This document shows, piece by piece, positions 12,101-23,922 of a stretch of DNA of 64,000 nt. Below the pieces are notes generated by a model, which was not told where the DNA came from, searched no databases, and was given only the letters and a program-made list of their open reading frames with translations. Positions within the stretch are counted from its first letter, which is position 1; each line of letters begins with the position of its first letter. Origin of the DNA: Tetradesmus obliquus. Its lineage: Eukaryota > Chlorophyta > Chlorophyceae > Sphaeropleales > Scenedesmaceae. The stretch spans positions 2,963,501 through 3,027,500 of the forward strand of contig CP126197.1 of assembly GCA_030272155.1 (NCBI GenBank), given 5' to 3'. The translations under genes and the position numbers were made by a program.

Positions 12101-14782
12101 GCAGCTGCCGACTGCCTCCTCCTCCCCAGGTGCAGTGTGCGCAGCAACCCACATCGGCCGCCCAGCTACTGCCTGCCGCAGCGCAGCAATCCTGCAGAGT
12201 TTGTGGCGCAGCAGGCAGAGCAGCAACGCATTGGTAAGTCAAAACGACCGCTAGCCAGCCAGCACCACCTACTTGACAGACACTTTATAGTATGCCCATT
12301 TGCTGCAGGCCGACAGTACTGCTTGCTTAACGCGCGAAATGCTTCTGCATGGCCGCACACTGCGTGGGCAGCAGCTGACACAGCACATCGCCGCACCTGC
12401 CAGGGCGCGGCTTCCACAGGTGCCATACGCTGGTGCCCAGCGCTGCTGCATACTTGAGGTCGCTGCACCAGCCAGGCATCTGCCCCAATGTTGCACCCAG
12501 GATGCGGAAGCGCCCCACGTCCTGCAAGTTGCATGAGTTGGCATACCAGTGCAGTAATCAGCAGCAGCACTGATCTCAACACCAACACAAGCCTGATCAC
12601 CAGTGGTGATACAGTGCAGCAATGTATGACAATGCAGGGTCAGCTCTATGGAACCTGCCTCAGGACATCAGCCAACCACCTGCTGTGCCCCCAACTCGGC
12701 ACGTGCATGCATAAACTCGTGTGACCGCCGCAATCGCTCTCCCTGCACCACTCACAATGTCGCTCTGCGGCACGATCAGGTTGAAGCTGCCCAGCATGCG
12801 CCCCAGCAGCGCCCGGCGCGGCATGCTGCCGAACCAGGCCAGGAACAGGCGGCTGGATAAGCGGGCGTTCAGCAGCGCCAGCCGCACGCCAGCTGTCGCG
12901 CAGCATTCGACCAGTGCAGGCCAAGTTGGGCTCTCCTGCAAGCACGGAAAGCCCAACATGTGTGATGTAGTCAAGGAATGGGCAGCTGTTAGATATAAGC
13001 ACTGAGTTTTGCAACATGCTAGCAGGCCATCCAGGTCAGATCTACGCACCAGCGACACGCAACAGAACAGCGAGGGCCTTTCCGGTCACTACCGCCGCAT
13101 GCAGCAATGCAAGTGCGAACGGTTAACAGCTGCTGCGCACACTGCTGCATCTGCCAAAGTAGCTGCAGCCGTGATTGATTTGCCCCCTGCATCAACTCTG
13201 CTGCTGGCTGCCACCGCTGGCTGCTGTGTGTCCATGCGCGCACCATGAGGATGCATGCCTGCGGCTTCCAGTGTGCCAGGAACTGCCGAATACACAGCAC
13301 GTTGTCCAACGGCAAGAACTGCACTGTCACCTGCAGCAGCAGCAGCAATCACAGCAGTGGATGTTCACCATGCGACCTGAGAAGACCCTGGCTGTGTGGC
13401 ATGATGCATGCAGCAGGCACACAACACCATGGGAGCGCCAAACAGGTGCACACATGCTCATAAGCTCTTGCAGGATTTGCATAACACGCAGCATGCAGCT
13501 GCCGAGGCATCTGCTCAGCTCGCAGCAGCGCTGGCGGACCTACCCGGGACGGAAGCGAGTTCTGCAGCAGCGTGCGCGCCTCTGGCGTGCTGGTGGTGAG
13601 CAGCACGTGCACGTGCTCGTTGTATTCCTGCAGAGGCACGGAAGCAAGCAAGCAAGAGGGCATGCCCGCAAGCAACTTTAGAATCAGACAAGCATCAGCA
13701 TGTGTTTGGTGCAAGGATACTGGCAGTGCATGGCGGCCAAGTCTTACTGCAGGTCGGGTTTGCAACAAGCTATTTAGACGGCTGCTGGCCGCTTGTGATG
13801 ACAGCAGCTGGCTGTCAGTGCAGGTGCATGGAGCAGACGCCATAGTGCCGTCACTGCAGCACCACTGCTCCACCATCACCCCGTGCACACTTTGCACTGT
13901 TGCCGCACATGCCACTGCTTGTTCAGCATAAGCAAGCTGACAGAACTCAAGGCATGAATCTGTCTCTGCTTGTCGCTGTGCTTGTTTTCTGCTTCCTTAC
14001 CAGCAGGCATCGGAAGATGACTGGTAGTGCAACAGCGCTCTCCCCTGCAGGGCAGCAGCATGGGATACAAACTTTGCCGTTTGCTAGCACGCAAGACTTT
14101 GAGCCAAACATGGTAACAATCCAGGGTTAGCCTTCGCTGCCGCCCTGTGTGTGTTGCTGTCCTGCTGCTCAGCCGCATAGGCTCTGCTTGCCATCTGCTC
14201 CAGCCAACCGCCATACAACCACAGGCAGCGGTGCGATTCCTGTTGCATACATATGACACAGATGACTGCGCACGCATGCCAGACATGGTTTGCTCCTGCT
14301 TGACCTGGTAGCGCTGACCATTTTAATGTGCTTTGTTGTGAACCGCCGCTGCTGCTGATGCTGCTCCAAGTCAGTGCGTGCCCATCCATCGCTGCCTGGC
14401 AACGCTGCCGTTACTGGCAGAGCTGAGCGTGGCTGGCGCTGGTGCACTACACGGGCGTCACTTGACAAGCTGCTGCCGCCTCACCAATGCTGAGCGCGTG
14501 AAACCACAGCACAGGTCCTGCAGGACGCTTTACTGTGCTGAAGCCCAGCCTCTCATACTGCAGCAGCACATGCAGGCAGCATTTGTCAGTGTCCAGCGTC
14601 TGCAGCAAGCTGCTGGACTGCAAATCACCTTTGCTTACCGCAACGTCCGGTGTTTGCTGCCCGGAAAGAGCCTGCACTGCTAGCTCGGCAGCAAACGAGG
14701 GCAGTGCCAGCAGGGACTGCACAGCAAGCACGACGCCACAGCTGAGTAAGTGTCTGCTAGCGCTGTACGGTGCAAACAGCAC
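6125..14782 (-). CDS. KDTA: 3-deoxy-D-manno-octulosonate (KDO) transferase with giant low-complexity insertion
   Basis: Transfers KDO from CMP-KDO; GT30 family, plant KDTA/bacterial WaaA type. Exons, minus strand: 14485-14782 (5' end open), 14001-14044, 13544-13627, 13244-13330, 12756-12935, 12397-12521, 12017-12191, 11331-11819, 10365-11142, 7499-10072, 6891-7319, 6562-6752, 6125-6310. All phases join and the sum is 1,880 codons. Motifs in order: WFHALSIGE (catalytic Glu of the GT30 S-x-GE motif), VLLTTSTPEA, QFLPLDNV, MESPTWP (family E-T-E-x-W-P), LLNARLS, RFRILGAT, AAHTAPGEEE, LVPRTPSR (family PRHPER, His lost), PLMYSVSEVAFVGNS, GCGGHNLAEA, then after about 1,260 Ser/Ala/Gln/Gly-rich residues WRVTGVDGLAAAVGTLL and RSRGHAA. 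Usual length is about 430. No in-frame ATG exists in the first exon, so a start exon near 14800-14870 is missing. An 82-nt in-frame intron at about 14531-14612 is possible. In plants the enzyme is mitochondrial and the product is linked to pectin-type KDO. Confidence 0.9.
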
Positions 14783-15490
14783 GTGATAACATCGTTATTG
14801 TATTTACCAGGCTCTTGTAAGACAAGCTGCCCAGAGAAGCCCATGCTTCCTTCGCCCAACCCGCTGCAGTTGCACTGCTGCTCATTTCACAGCTCTCATG
14901 ACGAGCTCATACTTCTCTAGTAGTAAACACGATAAACTTATACTGTAGTACAGGCCTGTGGCAGGGTTCCGAGCACTTCACCGAAAGTTGCTGCTGAGCG
15001 GGGGCAGTGCCACACAGTGGTGCACGTGCAGGAAAGCCAGCAAGCGCAAGCATGCACACAACAGCATCACGGGCCATGCCCCGGTGCTGAAGAGCGCTGA
15101 AGGTTGGCTGGTGACATGTGACATGTCAGCACAAGCAAGCAACAGGGGTTTGGAACTGGGGCTTTGAAAGGGCCCCTATTGTTTGGCAGACGCCGTCCCC
15201 AGAAATGACAAACAAGCGTGGCTGCAATAGGGGACACATACAAACCAGTACTGCTGTGCCTGCATGATGCAGGGCAGCGCAACAATATGGCGTCGGGATT
15301 GTGCAGCTGAACTGAGCGCGTGTGTGAGTCCCATGTGCTCGTGCAAGCTCCTGCTGCTCGTGCTCCACCAAAATAAACCACCAATGCAGAAGCTGTCAAG
15401 AAACCAATGACACCTAGCCTCAACCTCCACCTGCCCTGCAGGAAGCGTTGCACAATGTTTGAGCCTTGGGCTTCTCCCCTCCCTCGGCCT
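14783..15490. other. intergenic region between KDTA and the Dpb3-like gene
   Basis: Probably holds the KDTA promoter, its missing first exon (an ATG at about 14861 is followed by a short open frame and a GTAAAT donor-like site) and the 3' UTR of the Dpb3-like gene. A minus-strand frame around 15330-15450 contains one hydrophobic segment but has no family support. Confidence 0.35.
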
Positions 15491-17041
15491 TCAGCTGTCC
15501 TCTGCCTCTGCTTCCTGCTGCTCATCGCCATCATCATCGCCATCATCCTCCTGCTGCTTCCCCTGCTGCTGCTCTTCTTGCTGCCGCTGCTGCTCTTTCT
15601 GCTCCTGCTCCTGCTGCAGACGCGCCAGCACAGATGCTGCTGACACCTTGGTTGGCACAACCTCTGCAGGACGCAGAGGCAGCAGCACGCACCGTTATGG
15701 CAGCCACTTTATTTGCCGCTTGTCATCAGCCATTGGCTCCCGGTTGTTTCAGCAATGGCTGAACACAGCAGCAGCTGCACAAACCAACTGGCTCTGCCAT
15801 GCAAGCAACAGCATGATGCCTGACAATGCTTGCAGGAAAGCCTCCAAGTTGAACCTCCTGAGCTCACCGTGTAGGAAGTCCAGGGCATCCCAGCTGTGCA
15901 CAACAGCAGCTGCAAGTTTCAAAGCAGGGGCAGGCGCAGGCAACAGCAGCAATAGTACTCAAGAAGTCAAAGCTTGGCTCGACATTGACATGCGAATGTG
16001 GGGCATAATGTGCTCAAGCTCTGTGCTCATACATGTGCACACATGGCCCAAGACTACGGTTGCTACGTCATCCACATGCAACACTGCTGGCATTACTAAG
16101 CAACTCACTGCTACAGCACAAGCCTGCCAGAGCCGCAACCAGCCTATCCCATTGCGCTGCTGCACCCTCACCAACATCCTTGTAGTCCAGCGTGTTGCTC
16201 TTGCGCTGCTCGTCCTGCAGCATGACCTCATGCGCCCTGCCTGCCACCTCTTGCAGGAACAGCTCCTGCAGGACAACAACACCAAATGCGAAGCATTTGA
16301 ACAGATGACAGATGCTGCTTAGAAGCCCAGCGGATGCAGCAGGAGTATATTACTACAAGAAGGTGGCAGCAGCAGGAGAAGGTGGCAGGAGCAGGAGAAG
16401 GTGGCAGCAGCAGGAGAAGGTGGCTTGCCTGGAGGTACTGCTGCTGTTGGTGTTGTATAGTGGATGGTGCTGCTGCTGCTGCTGCTGCTGCTGTTGCTGC
16501 TGTACTGTTTGGTGCCGTGAACAGCCAGCAGGCACAGGTGTCGGCCAGGCAATGACTGAGGTGCTGCAGGATGCCTAACCCTTAGCTTCTGGCTACACTA
16601 CAAGAGGCAGTTTGCATGATCCACACGCAGGCGCATCCTGGGCAACATTGCTAGTTGAACAACGTCACTTCAAGCAAGCAGCTGACTTTACTGCAACATC
16701 TGCTGAAACCCACTGTTGCTCGTGTTAGCACAAAGTTTGCGTCCGCTGAGATTGTCTTCACGTCAGCAGCCTCGCGCATCATCCTTTTCACCTTCGCTAG
16801 CGGCAGAATCTGCAGAAGCAGGTTTGCCACAGTGATAGAATCGTCTCACAGAGGGTCCTAGTCAGCGCTGCTATCAGCATGGTGGGCGCAGCAACACAAC
16901 GCATAGTGCGAGCAAAATCAATTTGTTGCTGGCACGTACCAGGCCGTGCGTGTCACGTGCTGCCTTGCCAGACGCTCCTCCTGAGGGAGCTGCATCTGCT
17001 GCTGCTGCTGCAGCAGCAGCTTCCTGCACAGCTTCTGCCAT
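15491..17041 (-). CDS. histone-fold DNA polymerase epsilon subunit (Dpb3/CHRAC1/NF-YC10-like)
   Basis: Small nuclear histone-fold protein, 168 residues. It pairs with a Dpb4-type partner in Pol epsilon or an ISWI (CHRAC) complex. Exons, minus strand: 16940-17041, 16714-16809, 16172-16265, 15868-15909, 15491-15663; all five join in phase. Residues 1-34 are Ala-rich. The histone fold spans about 35-115: ILPLAKVKRMMREAADV (alpha-1/loop), ISADANFVLTRATELFLQEV (alpha-2), then NTLDYKDVAAVV and WDALDFLHEVVPTKV (alpha-3 and C-terminal helix, as in CHRAC1 F-L-x-D-I-L-P). A Gln/Glu coiled segment and an Asp/Glu-rich tail (about 140-168) match the acidic C-terminus of CHRAC1/Dpb3. LPL rather than the classic NF-YC FMPISANE favours Dpb3/CHRAC1 over NF-YC. 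The second intron carries a (AGGAGAAGGTGGC)-type repeat and a CTG tract at 16359-16498. Confidence 0.88.
16359..16498. repeat. intronic minisatellite and CTG tract
   Basis: Three to four near-identical ~20-bp units containing AGGAGAAGGTGGCAG (16359-16425) are followed by a CTG run (about 16470-16498). Both lie inside the second intron of the Dpb3-like gene (16266-16713). Confidence 0.7.
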
Positions 17042-18151
17042 ACTGAAGAAGCTGATCAATTGATTGATCTCTAGCCTTATTCGCTCGTAGAACGTAATTC
17101 AAAGGCCGCAGCGACCTGCCACCCGATTCCGCGCCTTGCTTAGTTCAAAAAAGTCACTTTAGAGCTTTTGAAGTATGCACCACGAACCGTATACCAGCGA
17201 CCGTCAAAAGCAATAAATAAAGTAACTGTACACGTTAGTGATTACTCAAGTAAGATCACGGTCACTGCTCTGTTCCTGTGTTGCAGGGTGGTGCAGGTGC
17301 TCGTTCACAGTGCTGCATTGGTATGTTCACCCAGAAGGTGCGAGCTTGACAAGCATCAGAAAAATTGTGGTTGTTGCGCTGCTGCTTGCACGCTGGATAC
17401 ATCGTGGGCAGCAAATGTGTCACTGTCACTGACGCTGAAGAGTGTGCATTGCAGGCTGTGCATCACAAGTGGTGTGTTCGCCCTGACTTGGCGTATGCAA
17501 TGTAGGTACAGCGGCACTGTGAAGTGTCATCGTCGCTAGAACCACTGATGGGCTGGCAACAGCACCCACTTGCAGAAGCAGGCCACAAACGCTGCTGTGG
17601 CAGCCAGAGACATTGGCAACGACGCAGCAGCACATGTGCAGGCCCCGACGACGTGGCCCGACTGCCTCCACATTAACCATACAGTGTGATCTGACCCAAC
17701 TGGCCGACTTCAGCAACACCTACGCTGCGCTGTGGCGGGAATCGCCCTCAGTGGGCTGCACTGCGGCAGTGGCCGGCAGAGCACGTGGCCAATAGGTGTG
17801 ATGCATTGCAGGTCAACAGTGAAAAGTTCCACTGCTTCCAACCACATCCGAAATGCAGTCACCAACTCCTGTGAGCAGCTATGAACAGCTCTGTAAGTCA
17901 GAATTTTTTGCACTTGAGGCTTGCTACATTGCTGCAGCCTTTCACGGGCTGTGCACGTTGCACTGCTGTGCCTGCAACTCAGAAGCCAGCAGCCGGCTGC
18001 ATCTGCTGCATTCTCTGTGCATTTCAGGGTTCTGCATGTTTCCACACCGCTGTACACAACACCTACATCACCGTGCACAACTGCACACCTGGTGGCATGC
18101 GCAACCATTGATGCACATTCTGTACACACATTTGCATTATGATGCACCATC
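17042..18151. other. intergenic region
   Basis: Lies between the ATG of the Dpb3-like gene and the stop of the methyltransferase gene, both on minus. It should contain the former's promoter and the latter's 3' UTR. The segment 17042-17270 is AT-rich compared with its flanks. No gene supported. Confidence 0.4.
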
Positions 18152-20339
18152 TCACACAGGGACTGCCTCCAGTGTTAGCAGTATGCCGCATGAGGGCTTA
18201 ATGCTGCGCAGCTTGAACCCTGCTGCTGCAAACAGCGCCTCAAACTCTGCTCTGTTGCGCTCCTTGCCGTCCCCAAAAGCCATGAGCATGTTCAGGTCGT
18301 TGCCGCACCTGCGGCACGTAAAACACACCGGCAGCAAGCGCTTTGGCACACTATGCAGTTAGTCTGCAGGCAGACATGCACCTACAACCGTTGCTTCAGC
18401 TGATGATGCAGTTGTTAAGTAGCCATGCATTCAGACATACAGAGTCCATCATTGAGATGCAATTTATTCAGATGCGCCGCTCACCTGTGTGCCTGCAGGC
18501 AGGGCAGCACCTCCTCAATTGTGTTGACTCCCACCACCACTGCATCAACACAAATACTCCCAAAAACACAGATGATGTACAAAAACCCCGCCCACCTGTG
18601 CGCATGCAGGCAAGGCAGCACCTCCTCGATTGTGCTGACCTCCACAACCAGCAGCATCACCCTGGCCAGGTCAGCAGTGCTGATGCGGGACCTGACGGCC
18701 CTCAAGATGGCCACACAGTCCGAGTCAGACCTGCAGATCAGAAAAGCACAATGCACAGCATCCGCAGCATCAGTCGTACCTGATGTACAGCCGCTGATGT
18801 TCCATGTAAAGCGGAGCATGCGATTGATATGGCGAATTGAAGTTGCTGTGTTTGTGGTGGCGTCATGCAAGCTGCCAGGTGGCACGTCTCACCAGTCGTG
18901 CCGAATGTTGCGCGCGCCCTATTTCAGCAGCCCCTGCACTGCTCATTCATAGCTATGACACACAACAGGCAGACAACCAGCAGATGGTATGTCTCACCAA
19001 TCGTGCAGGATGTTGCGCAGCACATATGCCACCCTACCGCTGCTGGGAGGGGCTGGGATGGTGCTGGCATCAAACATATCACCAGCCACCAGCTGCGCCC
19101 GTGGGGCCAAGCCGCTGTGTGTGGTCTGCCAGAGCTGCATCAGCAGCAGCAGAATCAGGATAGCCAACACCGATGTCAGCACGGGCTTGAATAAGATGGG
19201 CGCGGGCGAGTTTGCCGTTGATCTGGCACGACTCACTGTTTTGCACATGTAGCTTGTACTGGTGCTGATTCCTTGATAAAGTTAAATAAGAGCAGGCAAG
19301 CCCTTCATATGTGTGCAGTGTGCATTCCATTTTGAACCTCCTGCCCGCTGAATGTGACCTCGCACTCCCATCCACAAACAAACTGGCGACAACAACAGCA
19401 GGAAGTTCCCAAGACCAAGCAACCCACCGTCTCTGCGCGTGCAATCTGCCCAGGCTGATCAAACAGCACTCCCTGAAGCTTGCCGTTGCTGCTCATGATG
19501 TCTGCCAGAAAGCCGCCAACACCCCCAGCCACATCCACCACGCAGTCAAACTTTGACCAGGGGTAGTTGACCGCTACTGCTGTCCCGCCAAAGTGGTTGA
19601 CCTCGTGCATGCCGGCATCAAAGGTGGCTGCATACCGGGGGTTGGCCTCTAGATGCTGCCAGAATGTTTGGCCGCCGCTCCAGAGCTCAAAAGGAACCCT
19701 GCCGGTTCGGATGCCCTGCACAACCAGGCGCACGAGTTCGATTGAGAATAATGTCAGAGCAGACCAGCAGCCTAGCGGCACTGGCAGCACCTGCTTCTAA
19801 GTATGCCTCCTGGAAAACATATGCAGGAGTGGTGGTGTGCAGAGCTGCTGCTGCTGCTGCTGCTGCTTCTTGTCAGGCAGCCTGGCGTATCTCACCTCTG
19901 CTAGGTACGCATAGCCTGCAGATTGGTCCTCAAACATCTTCACCACGTTGGCCACGCTCACAGGGCTCTCGCGCGTCAGCGCAGCAGACACGCCATTCAG
20001 CGAGTACTGCCAAACAGGCCCAGCTGGCAATCCAAGCTGCTGCTGCTGCTGCTTGTCACTGCACAGCTTCAGCTGTGCATCCTTGCCATCCTCCACTGCT
20101 GCCGTGTCAAGTGAGGCGCCTGCGCAGCCCATGCAGCAGGCACAGAACAACATGATGTTGCACTGCAGTTTTGTACAGTACATCCTGACGCAAATCTCAC
20201 GCATTTGATTAGAGTTGTCAGTGAAGCAGCTGCATGGCTCTTGCATCTGTAGTGAATCACACATACTGATGCTGGCAATATAGAGGGCAGTGTGAGCACG
20301 TATCTTCCCTGTGCCCACATGCTTGCTGCCAGGCAACAC

Positions 20340-20386
<47 letters not shown>

Positions 20387-21193
20387 GTGCAGCTAACGGC
20401 GCACTTGGTGTTGCCTTGCCTTTGCACTTTTTGCGGTTGAGCATGCCAAATGCAGCAGCAGTAGCCAGCAGCCTCTCTAGCCAGTCAACTGGCACAGCAG
20501 GCCCGATGCTGCTGGCCAGCTCAGCGGCAGTGCTTGGCCCTGCGCACAGCAGATCTGGGACTCCAAGGTTGCTGAGTGCAAACAGAACCTGCAGCACAGC
20601 AGGAAACGTGCATGTGATTTGAGCTTGAGAGTGAAGCAACGGGTTGTGCAATACAGCAGGTTGTGCGTATGTGCTGGTGGTGAGGGAGTCAGCCAGTCGC
20701 AGAGGCACTTGCGAGCAAATCGTTTGCTGATGTGTTGGTGTCATACCTGAGAATGTGCGTATGCCCTGGCCAGCTCCCCAGCACGCAGCGTGCCAGGCTT
20801 GAGAGACACAACATACTCTGCAGCTCTCAGCACCCAGCTTCCGAGCCAGAACACCGGGTAAGGTGCTGATGTCGCCCAGCGATGGTCTCTGCATTGCAGC
20901 ATCAGCAGCAAGTAGGAATTCCAGCAGAGCTGTTGCTGATTATCCAAGCACATCATCCTCCATACATACTGGTTATACCAGGTAACATTTGCTCGGGGAA
21001 TTACGGTGGGATGTGCATCGAAACGACAGCATCACGCCAGACAATTTCCCCACCTTTGTGTGTTGCCATCCCAAGGCCTCACCAGCAGCACCAGGCCCGC
21101 TATGAACAGGCCAAGTCCCAAAGAAATCAAAGCTAAAATACAAACAATGACAGCTGCGACAATCATGAGCGCATGCCCAATAGACAGAGCCAT
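18152..21193 (-). CDS. membrane-anchored class-I O-methyltransferase (Methyltransf_2/COMT-like)
   Basis: SAM-dependent O-methyltransferase of the plant COMT/ASMT fold, 532 residues. Substrate unknown. Exons, minus strand: 21083-21193, 20747-20929, 20300-20588, 19896-20119, 19428-19790, 18998-19134, 18596-18730, 18152-18308; all join in phase. Exon 1 is almost entirely a transmembrane segment (residues 8-36, IVAAVIVCILALISLGLGLF), which is unusual because family members are soluble dimers. Residues about 90-180 match the N-terminal dimerisation helices (VLFALSNLGVPDLL), followed by a Gln run. SAM site: CVVDVAGGVGGFLADI. Then GRVPFELWSGG, AGDMF, NILHDWSDSDC (catalytic His in H-D-W), MAFGDGKERNRAEFEALF and AGFKL at the C-end. 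The 20300 donor (ATAC|GTGCTC) is weak; the 20120-20299 segment is open in frame, so retention is possible. A copy of the exon 7 end lies in the following intron. Confidence 0.87.
18482..18660 (-). repeat. tandem copy of exon 7 3' end plus donor in methyltransferase intron
   Basis: The last ~65 nt of the 18596-18730 exon (coding TIEEVLPCLHAHR) and its GTGGGC donor recur about 112 bp downstream at 18482-18548, coding TIEEVLPCLQAHR with a GTGAGC donor. Identity is roughly 85 percent. Including the copy as an extra exon would break the reading phase, so it is probably intronic or an alternative site. Confidence 0.85.
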
Positions 21194-23886
21194 GATCGCG
21201 GCTGACGATGCTTGTTCCCGCCACTGGCTTCTGTCTCAAACGTGCATTGCTGTCCACATCAACGACTTGAATTACAGATGAGGTATCACTGCAGGGCCGT
21301 TTGCCTGTGAGACCTGTTGACGCCGGGGCACTGCAAGGGTTGTCAGCGGCAGGCTTACCAACGTCCTGATCGGACGCCCTTGGACGATAAAGCGGGACAA
21401 CTACGTCGGCACCATTTCGCTCCGGCATCCTTTTGCAGACACAGCTGTGGCAGCGTGGCGTGTGATCTCGTGCACAAAACTTAGGATGCGGGAGTAGCGT
21501 GGCAATTTCCAACCGTTGACTTTCAACACTGCCATGTTCTTCGTCTGCCTACAGGCTGTCGTTGTGCAGCCATGCGCAGACTCCCCACCCAGCACATTCT
21601 TCATGTTGATAAAACAGTTACACAATTGTACAGTCAACATGCTCTCCAGAAGTAGGCACACTCGCAGTTGTCCCTGAAACACTACCCCAATGCACACACC
21701 GCCAGCCTCACTCTCCTCCCACCCTTCCGATTCAGCACAAACCGGTGTGAAGCCGCGCAAGGCGATGCCTTGCAGACCAACAGCACCGACAGCGACGCAC
21801 ATGTACACACTTCCAAGTTATCCTGCAAGTTATCCTGCAAAGGGGAGGCATGCTACACTGCGCCAACACCACACTGTGACAGTTCAACATGCACACAAGG
21901 GCGGGCAGCACCAGCACACCACGCATGGCAGCGTGGCAGCGGCAGCACCCATGCCGCAGTCGGCGGCCCCCAAGACAAGCGTGGCTATACAGTTCAGCAC
22001 CCCGGCAGTGCAGGACCCAACACAAGCTCCAGAGTGAAGTGGACTGCTGAGGAAGCTCCAGGCTGCAAGCTGAAGCTGCTATGCTACTAGCTCAAAAAGG
22101 ATGAGCGGGGTGAGGTGTTGTTCCTTGCCAACAAGCCCTCTACATGCTCTCCATGACGCTCCTTGCGCTATGCAAAAACAACAACACGGGGCGCTGCACG
22201 CCAGCCACACTGAATGGGCGCCGGGAAGCACATGCCTGGAGCAGTTCACACCGCATTCAAAGACTGGTTGCAGTGCGACGAATCATACTAGTAAGATGAC
22301 AGTGGCACATAGCGCTGCTGCTCACTCCATTTGTACAAACGCTCGTGAATGGTACGTAGCAGAAGAGCCCACAGCTCCTCAGAAGGAGCTGTGTAAATGC
22401 AAGCCACAAGCTGTGCACCCAAGAGGTGCGTGCGGCAATGCACACCAACAGGATCAGCATGCTGCAAGGCACTGCGTGCACGTGATGCCTGTGATCACCA
22501 AGCTAGCAGGCGGGCACAGCACACCCACCTGCTGCTGCTGCCAGCACTGCCAAAGCGACAATTCTTGCCTGAAACCATGCCTGCTGTGATAGCCTCTGCT
22601 CTGTCGTGCCGTAAACTAGGGTTGCAGCAGGCATTCAGCAATTGCTCCACAACAGCAGGCGCACAACCAGAAACAACAGCGAAGCGCGCATCACCCCCAA
22701 CTGCAAGCGGTGGCAGAGCCTGCAAGATATGCGTACGTTACTAGTAGCACAGGCGGACACTCCAGGCCGCCTGCGAGCGCGCTGCAACAGCTGCATGCGC
22801 CAGCGCTGCGCTGCTGCATGCTTTGTTGGTGTGGTGCCACGCAAGCCAGACACAGAGAGATGCCTGCTAAGAGAGCAGCTACACAGAAAAGGGGCACAGC
22901 CGCTCGCCCCCACCCACCCACACCGGCTCTACAGCTGCCACGCAGCAACCTGCATGCACCGGCTGATGTACCCCATACGTACAGCACGCAATTCCTGACC
23001 TTCCCTCACCCCCTGCCAACACAACAGGACCCACCCAGAACACCACCTCCTGGGAGAGCACCAGCACCAGCGCACCCTGCGAGCGCCGCCAAGCGCTGCG
23101 CCCCAGCGCATATGTAACACATCTACACGCCAGCACAGCCTTGTCAGCATGCCACTCGCCAACCTTTTCATTGCAGAACACACAATCACGTCGTCGACGC
23201 CAGCCAGTGCCGTGCGTTTTCACAGGCATCAGCTTTGTGCACCTCGCATGCCAGGCAGTTGCCAGCACGCGGAACTGGACACAGCAGCGAGCAGTGCTGA
23301 ACTAGAATAAATGGCCAGCCGTACGTGCGCCCGGCAACGTATGCACGACTGCGCACACACCGCCGCACGCCCTGCTACAAGTGCTGATTGGCTGCGCATG
23401 CAGGGCCGGCATGGCTTGACGCCGCCCCTGCCAAAACTGCGCACAAAGAATCACACCAAGCAAGGTGGCAAAGCAAAGCAAGGCGAAGCAATGAGCCCAG
23501 GGGTACCCGGGCTGCAAAGCAGGCCTGCAGTCATCATCAGTCAGCCATAAGGCCGCACAACACAAGGCCCACAGTCCAAAAACAACAGCCCAAAAAGCAC
23601 ACACCGCCCAGCCAACGGCGCGCTGCAAAGTTGCAGCCACGCACCAGCGGCAGCATCGCCGCTATACATCATGTCAAGCGGAACTTCAGCGTCCAGCCAA
23701 CAGCAAAAGTGCAGCGCAAAAGCAGGAGTGTACAGCTGCCCGCCTCAACCCACACGTTCCAGCATAACTGGTGAGTGCTGTCGCATGCATGCATAGTCAG
23801 GCATCAAAACGCATGCTGGAATTCAATTGGGATGCAACAGGCCCGCACCCTCATGTAAGGCGCGGGCCACTTTGTTGCGCAGCACA

Positions 23887-23922
23887 CACGCCAGTGCACG
23901 AGCATGCTCGTGCACTGGCGTG
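23887..23922. repeat. 36-bp perfect palindrome
   Basis: A perfect inverted repeat without spacer: 18-bp arm starting CACGCCAGTG at 23887, centre AGCATGCT at about 23901-23908, mirrored to 23922. The next bases on each side do not pair. Confidence 0.95.

Noticed and set aside
15459-16322. Plus-strand open frame of 287 codons
   Set aside because: It is antisense to the Dpb3-like gene, whose five phase-consistent minus-strand exons encode a recognisable histone fold. The plus frame has only Ser/Cys-rich repeats and no family match.
23302-23640. Minus-strand frame with two hydrophobic segments, possible small membrane protein
   Set aside because: There are no homologous features, the composition is that of the surrounding skewed DNA, and no splice or start context supports it.
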